Source of the DNA: Candidatus Woesearchaeota archaeon
Lineage (GTDB): Archaea; Nanobdellota; Nanobdellia; Woesearchaeales; SKIA01
Direction: 5' to 3'
DNA: 37,168 nucleotides
Assembly: GCA_007117065.1 (NCBI GenBank)
Contig: SKHI01000015.1
Span: 1-37,168 of the forward strand
The position numbers and the translations under genes were made by a program. This document shows positions 15,524 through 24,720 of the stretch, piece by piece; within the stretch, counting starts at the first letter, position 1, and each line of letters starts with the position of its first letter. The notes beneath the pieces were generated by a model, which was not told the DNA's origin, ran no database searches, and worked only from the letters and a program-made list of their open reading frames with translations.

Positions 15524-17254
15524 ATGGAATATTCTGTTCTCTGTCAAACATATGCACGTATTGACTCCACAAGTAAGCGATTAGAAAAAACGCGTTTCAT
15601 AGCAGAATTGCTCAAACAAAGTGGCGAATCACTTCGTCTCATCTGCTATTTATTACAAGGAAGAATACACCCAGCATGGAATAAAGAAGTACTTGGGATA
15701 TCGCACAAACTCATCATAAAAGTTCTTGCACAAGTAAGTGGCAGCAGCACACAACACATTGAACGAACCTGGGAACAGACAGGAGACCTGGGTATCGTTG
15801 CCGAACAACACATACGTTCACGAACACAAGAAACACTTTTTTCACAAACACTCACAGTACAACATGTACATACACAACTTAGCCGCATTGCACAGACGCA
15901 AGGAGTAAAAAGCACAGATATCAAACTAAAAATAATAAGCGAGCTTCTCAGTAACGTAAGCGGACAAGAAGCAAAATATCTCATTCGAACAATACTCGAG
16001 CAACTTCGCATAGGAACAGCGGATGCTACCATGCGAGACGCTATTATCTACGCATTTCTCGCACAAGAGGCAGGAGTGGATGCCAACTATACTATTACAG
16101 AGCGAGAAGCATACACGAGAGTAACAACACAGGTGCAAAACGCGTATGACAGAATAAACGACTTTGGGGTGCTTGCAGAAACAGCAAGAAAGGGGCTTGA
16201 AGAAATAAAACAAATACGAATAACACTTGGAAAACCAATAAAAATTATGCTTGGATATAAAGGAACAACACCCACAAACGCACTTAAAACACTTGACAAA
16301 CCAGTGCTGTTCCAATATAAGTACGACGGGTTTCGTGTAGAAATACACAAACAAGATGATGAGATAACAATATTTACGCGCAGACTTGAGAACGTGACAG
16401 AACAATTTCCTGATGTAGTTGCATACGCACGAGAAGCGATCACTGCAAGAAACGTTATACTGGATGCTGAAGCAATAGGGCTTGATAAACATACAGGCGC
16501 ATACAAACCATTTCAACACATCAGTCAACGCATACGAAGAAAACACTCCATAGAAGAAGTAGCTAAAGAGTTACCAGTAGAAGTGCGCGTATTTGACATC
16601 CTCTATAAAGACGATGAAGAAGTGCTTGAGCATAGTCTTGAGCACCGACAACACATACTCGAACAAACGATACACAATCACAAACAGTTCCTACTCGCAC
16701 ACACTATCATTACAGGAGACGAGAAAGAAGCAGAAGAATTCTATACACAAGCACTGCGAGAAGGAGTTGAGGGCGTATTTGCAAAAAAAATTACAAGCAC
16801 ATACCAACCAGGAACACGAGTAGGAACATGGATTAAACTCAAAGATACACACGAACCAATAGACGTAACTATTGTGGGCGCCGAGTGGGGAGAAGGAAAA
16901 CGAAGCGGATGGCTTACAAGTTTTACACTTGCAATACAAGACGAAGAAGGAAACTTGTGTACTATTGGAAAAGTAGGCACGGGCCTAAAAGAAAAAGAAG
17001 AGGAAGGATTTAGCTTTCCAGAAATAACACGACTCCTTGAACCACTCATACGAGAAAAAAAAGGAAAAGAAGTAGTCATAGAACCAGGAGTACAAGTAGA
17101 GGTAACGTATGAAGAACTACAAAAAAGCAGTGCGTATGACAGCGGATATGCACTCAGATTTCCCCGAATCCTTCGAAATAGAACAGAAGAAAAAAACGTA
17201 GAGGATATTACAAATATACACTATATAGAACAGATATATCGTGAACAGGAATGA
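15524..17254 (+). CDS. lig: ATP-dependent DNA ligase
   Basis: 576 residues, the usual size of archaeal replicative ligase. An N-terminal helical DNA-binding domain (about 1-225) precedes the adenylation domain with motif I KYDG, catalytic Lys266, followed by FTRRLENVTEQFPD (motif III region), ILDAEAIGLD (motif IIIa/IV region) and EGVFAKK (motif IV). Motif V reads GTWIKLK, and the OB domain follows. It seals nicks in replication and repair. The gene is monocistronic and convergent with the AAA ATPase gene (1 nt between stops). Confidence 0.98.
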   Translation: MEYSVLCQTYARIDSTSKRLEKTRFIAELLKQSGESLRLICYLLQGRIHPAWNKEVLGISHKLIIKVLAQVSGSSTQHIERTWEQTGDLGIVAEQHIRSRTQETLFSQTLTVQHVHTQLSRIAQTQGVKSTDIKLKIISELLSNVSGQEAKYLIRTILEQLRIGTADATMRDAIIYAFLAQEAGVDANYTITEREAYTRVTTQVQNAYDRINDFGVLAETARKGLEEIKQIRITLGKPIKIMLGYKGTTPTNALKTLDKPVLFQYKYDGFRVEIHKQDDEITIFTRRLENVTEQFPDVVAYAREAITARNVILDAEAIGLDKHTGAYKPFQHISQRIRRKHSIEEVAKELPVEVRVFDILYKDDEEVLEHSLEHRQHILEQTIHNHKQFLLAHTIITGDEKEAEEFYTQALREGVEGVFAKKITSTYQPGTRVGTWIKLKDTHEPIDVTIVGAEWGEGKRSGWLTSFTLAIQDEEGNLCTIGKVGTGLKEKEEEGFSFPEITRLLEPLIREKKGKEVVIEPGVQVEVTYEELQKSSAYDSGYALRFPRILRNRTEEKNVEDITNIHYIEQIYREQE

Positions 17255-17255
17255 A

Positions 17256-18446
17256 TTATTCTTGAGAAGAAAGAAAAGAAGACACTTCAGAAACGCTCAA
17301 GGAACGATACGTAGCTTTTCGTGCTTGCTCTCGTTCAGATAAAGGAAGAGAAAAAATAGCTTCATCCACTTCTCCACAGCGATACGCATTTAAGGAGCGA
17401 AGAAGAGAAACAGTCTGTGCAGGAGAAAATGAACGATCTAGAGCATACGAAGCAATGAGTGCGTGTGCTTGGTGTGAAGCCCAAGGAGCAGATGAAGCCA
17501 CAAGAGAAGCGTACTGATCTAAGGACGAATACAAAGGAACATGCACGCGAGCAGTGAATCTACGAAATAAAGCATCATCAAGCTTGTCAGACCTATTTGT
17601 ACAAGAGACAAAGAGCGTGTTTCCATATAATGACTTCTGCAAACCATCCATGAGCTGCATTAACAAACCAGTCACTTGTAAGCCGGAGTGAGAACTAGAC
17701 GCATCATCCCTACTCTGTACAACCATATCAATATCATCCAAAATGAGCATTCCAACACCAGAAGGATTACTTACTCTGAGAAACTTTTCATGCAAAGACT
17801 GGGAAGACTCACCCACCCATTTACTATAATCGGAAGCAACAAACGTTTCATGACAAAAAGGAATGCCAGAAAGACCGCTCAAACGTTGCGCTTGAAAGAG
17901 AAGATAACGACACAGACTCGTCTTGCCAGTGCCTGGAGGACCATAAAAAAGTATTCCTTCATGACGAGTAGAAGACTCACAATTATCTTGACGAGACGGA
18001 TTATACATAAACAACTTCTTTACCTCATTAAAGGCATATGAAACCTGTTTATCGCAACCAATAATTTTTGGAGGGGTGTAAGAAGGCGCTCTTTGATACT
18101 GTACTTCGCCGACAAGAACCCTTGGAGGAGGCTGAGAAAAAGAACGCGTATACGCGTGCAAACCAGCTATTTGTTCGGAAAAAGATTCTTTTGCAGAAAG
18201 ATTTGTAAGAAAATCTTCTAAAGAAGAAGAACGAACAAAAGAAGAAGTTGGTTGAGTATGGACGAGACCAGAGGCTACCTCTAAAGCATGGAGAGCGCAA
18301 AGACCTGCACGAGTAGCTGCTGTATAGAGCGTGACGAGTTCGGATAAAGAGTCATCAGAAATATTTTTCTGTGAGAGAATTCTTTGCGCGTGTTTCCGAG
18401 CAGCACCAAGCTCAACAGCTGTTATACTGATTTTATCTTTTGCCAT
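17256..18446 (-). CDS. AAA ATPase of the Vps4/katanin type (single AAA domain)
   Basis: 396 residues. Walker A is GPPGTGKT at 169-176, pore loop 1 is SKWVGES (about 208-214) and the Arg-finger region is DDALFRRFTARVHVPL. The SKWxGES pore loop and D-x-A-x-x-RRF pattern are those of the meiotic clade (Vps4, katanin, spastin, CdvC). The Walker B reads LILDDID, so the usual catalytic Glu is Asp (238). The first ~60 residues form helices with an Ala-rich pattern that might be an MIT-like domain, though weakly. The C-terminal region after about 315 is helical. It overlaps the upstream coiled-coil gene by 25 nt, so they should act together, probably in remodelling that protein's assemblies. Confidence 0.9.
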   Translation of the reverse strand: MAKDKISITAVELGAARKHAQRILSQKNISDDSLSELVTLYTAATRAGLCALHALEVASGLVHTQPTSSFVRSSSLEDFLTNLSAKESFSEQIAGLHAYTRSFSQPPPRVLVGEVQYQRAPSYTPPKIIGCDKQVSYAFNEVKKLFMYNPSRQDNCESSTRHEGILFYGPPGTGKTSLCRYLLFQAQRLSGLSGIPFCHETFVASDYSKWVGESSQSLHEKFLRVSNPSGVGMLILDDIDMVVQSRDDASSSHSGLQVTGLLMQLMDGLQKSLYGNTLFVSCTNRSDKLDDALFRRFTARVHVPLYSSLDQYASLVASSAPWASHQAHALIASYALDRSFSPAQTVSLLRSLNAYRCGEVDEAIFSLPLSEREQARKATYRSLSVSEVSSFLSSQE

Positions 18447-19312
18447 AAATCAACAGTGGAGTCCTTAGTAAGAGAGGGGATATTAGCTCGATACGCGCCA
18501 TCAAACACCGCTCTACTGTCAGTTATTTGATGCTCTTTGAGAGTATTATTTACTTTTTGAGTGAGAATACCGATATTTTCGTACAACTCCTGAACATTTT
18601 GTTGTTTAGCACCATAATGCAAACGCTTCTTCATCTCAAAATTATGAATATGAATAGCCACAGTATTCTTCTGCGTTTCTAACTCAGTAAGAACTCCTTC
18701 TAACTCTTCAGATTGTAAACGCAACGCATACTCTCTATTTCGTACACTTGTGTACGCGACCATACTCTGGTCCGTTTCTTGACGCAACGAAATAAGGGAG
18801 TCTTTTAATTCAAGTAACTGCTCTTTTTTTGCATACACATCAGGATGAACAGAATCAGTGGACTCAGAGAGTAATTCCACCTCCGCCTCCACCATATCCA
18901 CCTGCTGAACAAGACGCTGATAAGACTCAATACACGACTTAAAATAAAGCTCAGACGCATGTAATTCTCTGCTTGCAGAACGTTGTTCTTGTAAACGATC
19001 AGAGCGAAGAGAATCTAACTGTCGCACCCGTTTCTCATATACTGTAAAGGAACGTTTAAGACGCGTTAGCTGGTTTGTAAACACGCGCTCGGGACTAGGA
19101 GAAAACAACTTTTTTAGACTTGAGCGCACACGAACGCTCAAAGACTCTTCTTCTTGGAGTTGCTTTCTTTGCGAACGCTTGTATTCTTGTAAATCAATTT
19201 CCTGAGGAGAAAAAGAAACATTTTCGCGCAAAGAAGACCTATACGCTGCCAACTCAGCATCACTCATTTTGGTAACATCACGAATTTTGTTCTCTAAATC
19301 TTCATGTATCAT
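18422..19312 (-). CDS. Coiled-coil protein, probable partner of the AAA ATPase
   Basis: 296 residues, no signal or membrane segment. A basic N-terminal region (KRSQRKQ, RVRSSLKKLF at about 45-70) is followed by long amphipathic helices from about 80 to 245, broken near 150 by DSVHPDVYAK, giving a helical-hairpin-like shape. A short C-terminal part ends WQKIKSV. Basic-then-long-helix layout is what ESCRT-III, PspA/Vipp1 and TelA-type proteins look like in outline, but I cannot show homology. Translational overlap with the Vps4-like ATPase supports joint function. Family otherwise unrecognised. Confidence 0.8.
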   Translation of the reverse strand: MIHEDLENKIRDVTKMSDAELAAYRSSLRENVSFSPQEIDLQEYKRSQRKQLQEEESLSVRVRSSLKKLFSPSPERVFTNQLTRLKRSFTVYEKRVRQLDSLRSDRLQEQRSASRELHASELYFKSCIESYQRLVQQVDMVEAEVELLSESTDSVHPDVYAKKEQLLELKDSLISLRQETDQSMVAYTSVRNREYALRLQSEELEGVLTELETQKNTVAIHIHNFEMKKRLHYGAKQQNVQELYENIGILTQKVNNTLKEHQITDSRAVFDGAYRANIPSLTKDSTVDLWQKIKSV

Positions 19313-19424
19313 AAAAACAATAAGAAAAAAAGAGTTTAGAAACGTTTATCAGAGAAAAACGAAAAATACATGTGCAAAAAGAGAAAAAAATAGTTGTAGA
19401 CAAATATTTTCCGGTGCAAACGCT

Positions 19425-19433
19425 CTTAAATAC
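19425..19433 (+). promoter_or_regulatory. TATA box of the aIF5B gene
   Basis: CTTAAATAC centred 24 nt before the ATG at 19453. It lies inside the track's longer ORF and argues for the shorter, leaderless gene. Confidence 0.6.
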
Positions 19434-19452
19434 ACACATATTTTCTCCATAC

Positions 19453-21195
19453 ATGATACGAGCACCCATATGCACTGTCGTAGGACACGTAGACCATGGA
19501 AAAACAAGCTTGCTAGACACCATCAGAGGAACAGCAGTAACAGCAGGGGAAGCGGGAAAAATAACACAGGCCATAGGAGCAAGCATTATTCCCATAGAAC
19601 ACATCCTCGAACGATCAGCAAGCATCATAAAAAAACAGCACATAACCATACCAGGACTGCTTTTTATAGATACACCAGGACACGCAGCATTTAGTGGGAT
19701 GAGAAACAGAGGAGGAGGACTCTCTGATATCGCGATACTTCTCGTGGACATTAATGAAGGCTGTAAACCACAGACAAAAGAAGCAATAGAAATTCTCAAA
19801 AAACACAAAACACCATTCATCATAGCCGCTAATAAAATAGACCTCATCACAGGATACAGCCAAAAAAATGAGAATATCATACAAGACATACAACTACAAA
19901 ACGCAAAAACACAAGAAATAATAGAAACAAAAACCTATGAACTCGTAGCGCAAGTAGCAGAACAGGGAATACAAAGCGACCGATTTGACCGAGTAGAGGA
20001 TTTTACCAAAAAAATAGCTATCGTGCCCATAAGCGCACGAACAAAAGCAGGAATAAACAGCATGCTTGCACTCATTGTAGGACTTGCACAAAAATTCCTA
20101 GAAACACAACTTCACGCAACCGCAGAAGGACCCGCAAAGGGAACCATACTGGAAGTGAGCGAAGAACAAGGGTTAGGAACTACACTTAATGTTATTTTAC
20201 AGGACGGAACAGTGCGAGTAGGAGACACACTCCTGATAGGAACCCTGCAACAAGAACCCATAATAACAAAAATACGCGCACTCCTTCAACCCAATAGCAT
20301 AGCAGACCTGAGAGATAAAAAAGCGCGATTCAAAAATGTACCAGAAGCAATAGCCGCAACAGGAGTAAAAATCGTTGCACCAGGGATAGAAAATGCACTT
20401 GCAGGAATGCCAATCATGACTGGACAAAGCGAAGAAGCAAAAAAAGCAGTCCAAGAACGCATAGCACACGTCACAATACACACAGACAAAGAAGGAATCA
20501 TCATAAAAGCAGACAATATAGGCTCACTCGAAGCACTCGTACAGCTCTTTAAAGAAAAAAATGTGCCAATACGCATAGCAGATATTGGACCAATAACAAA
20601 AAAAGATCTGTTAATGGCAGCAAGCAACCCAGAAGAATTTGCCACGATATACGCATTCAACCTACCAAGAACAAAAGAACCCATACCAGAAGGAGTACAA
20701 CTATTTGAAAAAAATATTATATACGCACTCATAGACGACTATGAAGAACAACAAAGAAAAAGAGAAGAAAAAATACGAGAAGAAAAAGTAACACAATTAA
20801 ATCTTCCTGCAAGAATACGCGTACTCGAAGGATGCATATTTAGAAGCAGCAACCCACTCGTATGCGGAGTAGAAGTGCTTAAAGGAAATCTCAAAAAGAA
20901 TACAAAACTCATCAAAGAACAAGCAATAGACCAGAGTGTAGGATACGTAAAAGAAATACAAGAAAAAAATAAGAACATATCTCTTGCAAAAACACAATCA
21001 CAAGTAGCAATTAGTATCCCAGGAGCAATAGGAGGAAAACACGTTCTCGAAGGAGACATACTGTGGAGTGCTATAAGCGAAGAAGAATTTAAACAAAGCA
21101 AACAATACGCAAAACTTCTTGATCAAGAAACAAAAGAAACACTCAAAGAATATGCAGAACTCATGAGAAGACAACAACCACTGTGGGGAATATAA
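19453..21195 (+). CDS. infB: Translation initiation factor aIF5B (IF2-like GTPase)
   Basis: 580 residues from ATG 19453. The track's start at 19372 is a GTG, 27 codons earlier, and would put the TATA box inside the gene; archaeal homologues begin just before the G domain, as this start does (MIRAPICTVVGHVDHGKT). G1 is GHVDHGKT, G3 is DTPGH, G4 is NKID. Domains II, III and IV follow, with the long helix EEQQRKREEKIREEKV before domain IV and a C-terminal cap-binding region for initiator tRNA. It promotes ribosomal subunit joining. No intein. The next gene begins within or right after its 3' end. Confidence 0.97.
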   Translation: MIRAPICTVVGHVDHGKTSLLDTIRGTAVTAGEAGKITQAIGASIIPIEHILERSASIIKKQHITIPGLLFIDTPGHAAFSGMRNRGGGLSDIAILLVDINEGCKPQTKEAIEILKKHKTPFIIAANKIDLITGYSQKNENIIQDIQLQNAKTQEIIETKTYELVAQVAEQGIQSDRFDRVEDFTKKIAIVPISARTKAGINSMLALIVGLAQKFLETQLHATAEGPAKGTILEVSEEQGLGTTLNVILQDGTVRVGDTLLIGTLQQEPIITKIRALLQPNSIADLRDKKARFKNVPEAIAATGVKIVAPGIENALAGMPIMTGQSEEAKKAVQERIAHVTIHTDKEGIIIKADNIGSLEALVQLFKEKNVPIRIADIGPITKKDLLMAASNPEEFATIYAFNLPRTKEPIPEGVQLFEKNIIYALIDDYEEQQRKREEKIREEKVTQLNLPARIRVLEGCIFRSSNPLVCGVEVLKGNLKKNTKLIKEQAIDQSVGYVKEIQEKNKNISLAKTQSQVAISIPGAIGGKHVLEGDILWSAISEEEFKQSKQYAKLLDQETKETLKEYAELMRRQQPLWGI

Positions 21196-21197
21196 CT

Positions 21198-21668
21198 GTG
21201 GAATTCCTAAACTCAAAACAAAGAAAAATTTTCTTTCAAGCACTCACAAAACAATACGGATACACAGGAAGTACAGATTATGTACTCTACAAAGGAGGAC
21301 AAGATAAATACTATGTCATTAGCCGAGGAGTAGAAAATATTCCTTTTACAGAAATGCGAGTACGCATGGCAGGACTGTACGTGGCATCCTGGAAAGGAGA
21401 CGATCTCAGACTAAGTATGGATGGAGCAATGTTCTTTGGAGCGGACTGTGCCAACTGTTTCGTAGAAGCAGATGAAGAACAAAAGAACGCTTGGATGAAA
21501 GGAGAAGATATACCAGGAGAAGGACACGGACACTGCATAGTGACCTATAAAACATACATACTTGGATGCGGAAGCAGAAGCAATGGGTGGGTAAAGAACT
21601 TTGTAGCAAAAGGAAGAAGAATTACAGAACCTCACGAAACACGAGAATCAAGAGTCCCGCCAATATAA
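21198..21668 (+). CDS. PUA-like RNA-binding protein (Nip7/RsmF C-terminal-like)
   Basis: About 156 residues from GTG 21198, giving VEFLNSKQRKIFFQAL; the track's GTG 21183 would overlap infB by 13 nt. The pattern of an N-terminal helix domain, then YYVISRGVENIPF, RVRMAGLYVASW and a late GCGSRSNGWVKNFVAKGRRI, resembles the PUA-like modules at the C-terminus of RNA cytosine methyltransferases and in Nip7. There is no methyltransferase domain. It likely binds rRNA or tRNA in ribosome biogenesis. Immediately following aIF5B, it is probably cotranscribed. Its tail overlaps the convergent HD gene by 37 nt. Confidence 0.75.
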   Translation: MEFLNSKQRKIFFQALTKQYGYTGSTDYVLYKGGQDKYYVISRGVENIPFTEMRVRMAGLYVASWKGDDLRLSMDGAMFFGADCANCFVEADEEQKNAWMKGEDIPGEGHGHCIVTYKTYILGCGSRSNGWVKNFVAKGRRITEPHETRESRVPPI

Positions 21669-23257
21669 AATGCTTTGTCTAAGTGTTCAACAGGGTTTTC
21701 TGCAGTAAATATCTGCTCGTTTAAAGTTAAACTTCTGTCAGCTAGATGATATAAAAGCCTGTCTAATAGGTATATTGTCTCAATGTTTGATAGTTTTTTA
21801 TTAAAGTCGCGTTTTTTGCGCGCCAAGACAACAGCAATTTCTGAAAAACGAGCAAGAAAAGTAAATTGTTTAGGCAAATTAGGATCGTGGGATCGAGAAT
21901 ACACCATGCTATCCTCGGTAGCCAAGTATTCTTTTACTAAACGCTCATAGCTATTAACTTTTTCAATAGGCATACCATTAAGAACTACGTGATTTGCAGA
22001 TTCCCTCATTGCTTCCTCCATAGTTTTTTGAAATAATTTTTGACTCGCAGCTACTGTGGAATTTAGCAAGTAATCAGTTACTCTATCAGCTTTTTTTGCT
22101 CGTGAAGTATACGCTACGCGTAAACTAGCATCAGCAAGAATAAATGCCCAAACTATCTCTTCAGTACGTTTTACTTTATCACGAACATAAAGCCCTGAAT
22201 GAGTAAATAATTTTCGAACTAACTTATTCTCCTCACGGTTAAGTTTTACACGTGCCGCATATTCATCTGGATCTTTTTCCCAAAGGTTTTGTAATATAGC
22301 TTGCTCTTTCAAAAGATTTTCAAGAGAGATCTTATCAGACGCGAAACTCAGATTCTCAATAAACCTATGTTTGTCTTGAGGCGTAGTGATCTTCTCACGC
22401 AAGTCAGGAAATAACCTATACACATCAGGAAGTGATAGAGATCGCAGTTTATCAATAAAATAAGTCCCAGATGGAAGGTTCGTTTCTACATTTTCAATTC
22501 GATCACCACCAGCTTTAACAGTGAAAAAGTTCAACGTATCAGCTACTGTAGAGAGTATACCAGCATCCCGGTGTGGCCTCTCAGCCTGAATGATATACGT
22601 GAAAAAATTGGGGTGCTCTTTTCTACTCGGTCGACCACGAGTAAGTTTTCCAATAACAGGAGTTATATCATGTATCAACTGCGATAATTTTCCTTTGTCA
22701 TACCCGTTATACAGAGAAGATATATTTTCCACAAAATCAGTTAAATCTGAATGAAAGCGATTCAATTCAATTTTACGAATATACCCCTGCAACGCATCAT
22801 CTGTTTGAAATATACCTTTGTGATCTTTAACTGATTCTTTGAACTTTTTTTCAACTTGCTCTTCAACAGTATCATGAGCCAATGCTGAACTATATAACAG
22901 TGATTCAGTATCAAGATCAACTACTTCCGCAGAATTATCAAGTGAAGGTAAAATGGTATTTAAGATCGTACATATTCGAATTTGATGCGAAAGATATGGC
23001 TTGCGAGTGAGTTTACGAATATCATCTTTAAAAACTGCTTCAGCTTGAAGAAGTAGATAATCAAAAATTGCAAGATATTCTCTACCAAACTGCCGCTCTT
23101 TAAATACATCTCGTATCGCAGAAAATTGTTTTTTTTCTTCAGGTGTAACTCCGGAATTATTAAGTAGTTCTTCAAGAGAAAAAGAGGGAACCTGATATCC
23201 TTGCTCTTGGAGCTGAGACTTAATAACATTGAATTCTACAAAATTGTTTTTTTCCAT
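21632..23257 (-). CDS. RelA/SpoT-type HD-domain hydrolase homologue
   Basis: 541 residues, cytoplasmic. The N-terminal half carries HD signatures in RelA/SpoT order: YLSHQIRI (His91), ALAHDTVEE (His128-Asp129, with Glu132/133) and VKAGGDRIENVETN (Asp252), comparable to H-x-n-HDxxED-x-n-KxADRxxN of the (p)ppGpp hydrolase domain. No synthetase domain, TGS or ACT domain is apparent. The C-terminal half is helical and unrecognised. It could hydrolyse a 3'-pyrophosphorylated or other nucleotide. The gene is somewhat A/T-richer than its neighbours, with 3-prime overlap of the PUA-like gene. Confidence 0.8.
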   Translation of the reverse strand: MEKNNFVEFNVIKSQLQEQGYQVPSFSLEELLNNSGVTPEEKKQFSAIRDVFKERQFGREYLAIFDYLLLQAEAVFKDDIRKLTRKPYLSHQIRICTILNTILPSLDNSAEVVDLDTESLLYSSALAHDTVEEQVEKKFKESVKDHKGIFQTDDALQGYIRKIELNRFHSDLTDFVENISSLYNGYDKGKLSQLIHDITPVIGKLTRGRPSRKEHPNFFTYIIQAERPHRDAGILSTVADTLNFFTVKAGGDRIENVETNLPSGTYFIDKLRSLSLPDVYRLFPDLREKITTPQDKHRFIENLSFASDKISLENLLKEQAILQNLWEKDPDEYAARVKLNREENKLVRKLFTHSGLYVRDKVKRTEEIVWAFILADASLRVAYTSRAKKADRVTDYLLNSTVAASQKLFQKTMEEAMRESANHVVLNGMPIEKVNSYERLVKEYLATEDSMVYSRSHDPNLPKQFTFLARFSEIAVVLARKKRDFNKKLSNIETIYLLDRLLYHLADRSLTLNEQIFTAENPVEHLDKAFYIGGTLDSRVS

Positions 23258-23318
23258 ATGTACATTATGTACAAGAACAGAAAAGAAGCAGACTATAAAA
23301 AATGAACGTTTTTATCAC

Positions 23319-23765
23319 TTACGAGGCATTATATTTGTTCCACTGCTCGTCACCCACATAGTACAGCGAGGAAAGTACTTTTCCTGAAGAGAGTCCAAGC
23401 AGTTCTGAAGAAGAATATAAGCTTTGCGCCAGAGCCAGAGGCTTTTTATGCCGTTCATCAACAACAGCAACCACTGCTCCAGAAGGGAATTCATCGCAAG
23501 AAACAATACCTGGACGCATAATGTCAGCACCATTTGTTACAAAACGAACCGCACCCATATCAACAACTACTTGCGGCAACAACGTTGGTTGTTCTTGAAG
23601 CAAAAATAATGAAGGAACCCATGCACCTTCACATAAGAAAAAAGACCAACGACCATTAATGAACAAGAAAGTATCAGAACGCGTGACCATATCTTTTTTT
23701 TGAAGTGAAACAGGCAGCAGAGCTGAAAGCTCGCGAATTTCACTTTTGCGTAATTGTTTTGACAA
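23319..23765 (-). CDS. PUA-domain protein related to MCT-1/Tma20
   Basis: 148 residues from a TTG at 23765, which has a good SD (GAGGTG, 23773-23778) 7 nt upstream; the track's ATG at 23813 would overlap the HAD gene by 74 nt with a leader that looks out of place. The N-terminus is SKQLRKSEIRELSALL (pre-PUA helix) followed by beta strands. The PUA domain (about 75-148) has PQVVVDMGAVRFVTNGADIMRPGIV. MCT-1-like proteins act with ribosomes in archaea and eukaryotes, in initiation and recycling. It is translated after the HAD gene with a 26-nt overlap. Confidence 0.88.
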   Translation of the reverse strand: MSKQLRKSEIRELSALLPVSLQKKDMVTRSDTFLFINGRWSFFLCEGAWVPSLFLLQEQPTLLPQVVVDMGAVRFVTNGADIMRPGIVSCDEFPSGAVVAVVDERHKKPLALAQSLYSSSELLGLSSGKVLSSLYYVGDEQWNKYNAS

Positions 23766-24450
23766 CAGAAAGCACCTCAGAAAAAGACTTGATAGAATAA
23801 TCAATATACGCAAAAGACTTATTTTTTTGACGTTCAGAAAGACCTTCTCGCGTCCACACAGTAGTCATGCCCAACATCTTAGCAGAAGAGAGATCGGCAA
23901 CAGGATTATCCCCCACCATAATCGCTTCCTTAGGGGAAACTCCTAACCGCCTACACACTTCAAGAAATCCTCGAGGGTGCGGCTTGTTAACGCGCACCTC
24001 ATCACTTGTGAGAATCACTTGAAAATACTGCTCGATACCAAGTTTCTTAATGCGCATATCCTTCCATTTTCGATCTCCATCACTATCAGAAAGTATCCCT
24101 AAAGAGAAATCTTTACGTAACTCCTCCAAGACCGGTTTTACATCAGGAAACAAGCGTATACGAGCTGTGAGCGCATCCCAGTATGCAGAAACCAATGAAG
24201 CAATATCAGCATTGTGTATGTTAAAATGTGCTAGGCTTTCAGAAAACCAAATATCGCGCCCATAATCTTGCGGTAAGCTCCTACTATGAAAATATCCTGA
24301 TTTAATAGCATTAAAGACTGCAAGAAAGGCGTCTTTATCGAGAGAATATTTCTCAGAGAGCATGTGAGCGAACTGTTCTTCTACTTCATCCTCGTGAGGA
24401 ATCCACTCTTCTAATGTGTTATCAAAGTCAAAAATAATTGCCTTAATCAC
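23740..24450 (-). CDS. HAD-superfamily phosphatase
   Basis: 236 residues. Motif I is FDFDNTLEE with nucleophile Asp8 region; motif II is LGILSDSDGDRKW (Ser/Thr); Lys in VRVNKPHPRGFLEVC; motif IV is MVGDNPVADLSSAKM. An alpha-helical cap lies between motifs I and II (about 15-95). It belongs with the phosphoglycolate-phosphatase-like HADs; substrate unknown. The gene overlaps the small helical gene upstream by 4 nt (ATGA) and the PUA gene downstream by 26 nt, so all three are one operon. Confidence 0.95.
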   Translation of the reverse strand: MIKAIIFDFDNTLEEWIPHEDEVEEQFAHMLSEKYSLDKDAFLAVFNAIKSGYFHSRSLPQDYGRDIWFSESLAHFNIHNADIASLVSAYWDALTARIRLFPDVKPVLEELRKDFSLGILSDSDGDRKWKDMRIKKLGIEQYFQVILTSDEVRVNKPHPRGFLEVCRRLGVSPKEAIMVGDNPVADLSSAKMLGMTTVWTREGLSERQKNKSFAYIDYSIKSFSEVLSVVKTITQK

Positions 24451-24671
24451 AGAATATCTTCAATAGGTTTCTTGCTCTTATTTACAAGAGGAGTTTCCGG
24501 CTCCGCCTCAAGATTAATACCCAACTTTTTTAACTCCTGAGAATGCATTTGAATGAGCTGCTCCACAATACTGAGAATGCGAGCTAATTCTGCGCGCTCC
24601 TTAGAAAGCGTTGAAAGACAGCCTTTATGATACCCAATAGTCTCGTCCTGCGACATAGTTTGTTCTGACAT
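24447..24671 (-). CDS. Small helical protein, first gene of the HAD operon
   Basis: 74 residues, with M6 a possible later start. The middle (KERAELARILSIVEQLIQMH) is a strong amphipathic helix or coiled coil, followed by a Pro-rich tail. No family recognised. The ATGA overlap with the HAD gene supports it being real. Confidence 0.75.
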   Translation of the reverse strand: MSEQTMSQDETIGYHKGCLSTLSKERAELARILSIVEQLIQMHSQELKKLGINLEAEPETPLVNKSKKPIEDIL

Positions 24672-24691
24672 ACACTAGTATAAGAAGAGAG

Positions 24692-24701
24692 CTTTTAAAA
24701 G
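24692..24701 (+). promoter_or_regulatory. TATA box of the MscS-like gene
   Basis: CTTTTAAAAG centred about 24 nt before the ATG at 24721 and only 15 nt before the track's ATG at 24712, so it favours the second ATG as the leaderless start. Confidence 0.5.
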
Positions 24702-24720
24702 ATTACGCATTATGTACTGC

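Noticed and set aside
15926-16546. 206-aa minus ORF opposite DNA ligase
   Set aside because: Cys/Phe/Tyr-rich shadow of the ligase reading frame.
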